This document shows positions 27,253 through 27,280 of a stretch of 27,280 bases of DNA, piece after piece. Source of the DNA: a virus; the IMG/VR virus record IMGVR_UViG_3300024517_000094, positions 1-27,280 of that record; one strand, 5' to 3'. The notes beneath the pieces are model-generated. The model saw nothing but the letters and a program-made list of their open reading frames with translations, searched no databases and had not been told where the DNA came from. Position 1 is the first letter of the stretch; the number at the start of each line of letters is the position of its first letter. Both the position numbers and the translations under genes were made by a program.

Positions 27253-27280
27253 CTTGTCTGCATTTTAACTCAAAACCGAG

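Noticed and set aside
1-27280. Integrase, CRISPR array, retron, toxin-antitoxin or known defence island.
   Set aside because: No recombinase motifs, regularly spaced repeats, reverse transcriptase motifs or paired toxin-antitoxin signatures were seen. The RHH-like gene at 25924 has no toxin partner, since its neighbour is the head protease.

Overview
The window is a 27 kb stretch of a tailed double-stranded DNA phage (or prophage) of a Bacteroidetes host, most likely a flavobacterium. The case rests on AT-rich DNA, promoter-like sites of the Bacteroidetes type (TTG, about 19 bp, TAnnTTTG), and protein families typical of phages of that phylum: a BT4734/VirE-N type primase-helicase, a DUF3127-like single-strand-binding protein, DUF5675 and DUF6712-like proteins, and PKD/BspA-like fibre proteins. 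No integrase, tRNA, rRNA, insertion sequence or CRISPR array was seen. Nearly all genes lie on the minus strand, chained by ATGA or TAATG stop/start overlaps.

Layout, read in the main (minus) direction from right to left. 27.25-26.1 kb: tiny early-type genes, each set closed by a terminator, with two near-identical promoters. 25.9 kb: a divergent promoter region between a ribbon-helix-helix-like regulator (+) and the virion operon (-). 25.9-16.9 kb: ClpP-like head protease with a scaffold-like tail, major capsid protein, two small head proteins, portal, DUF6712-like connector candidate, small structural proteins, a membrane/coiled-coil protein and fibre proteins. 16.7-15.6 kb: DUF5675 protein with a YkuD-like pattern and a membrane-anchored protein, probably for lysis. 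14.57-15.57 kb: the only substantial plus-strand operon, four small genes ending in a winged-helix protein. 14.4-6.1 kb: HTH protein, ERF recombinase, Gp157, SSB-like protein, a 450-bp non-coding region, primase-helicase, SNF2/DEAH helicase, VRR-NUC nuclease, cytosine methyltransferase, DnaA-domain-IV protein. 5.9-3.15 kb: metallophosphoesterase and both terminase subunits. 3.1-1 kb: a frame-shifted probable tail chaperone, a SEC-C microprotein, tail-completion and neck proteins, and two tail proteins, the last cut by the window edge.

The most interesting item is the non-coding region at 12,126-12,574. On the minus strand it has a terminator, a cluster of TWACGCC-type repeats (candidate replication origin), a good Bacteroidetes promoter, and a leader that folds by eye into a compact three-way junction ending 10 nt before the primase-helicase start codon. 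A G-U pair that forms only in the minus-strand transcript favours an RNA element. An upstream 8-nt segment can pair with one arm, as in a switch. A second notable item is a phage-specific extended promoter (AT-rich block, then GTTGCA, then TAnATTTG) present in four copies ahead of the small early genes and the methyltransferase. Gene order is also unusual: capsid precedes portal, and the terminase lies about 16 kb from the portal on the far side of the replication genes.
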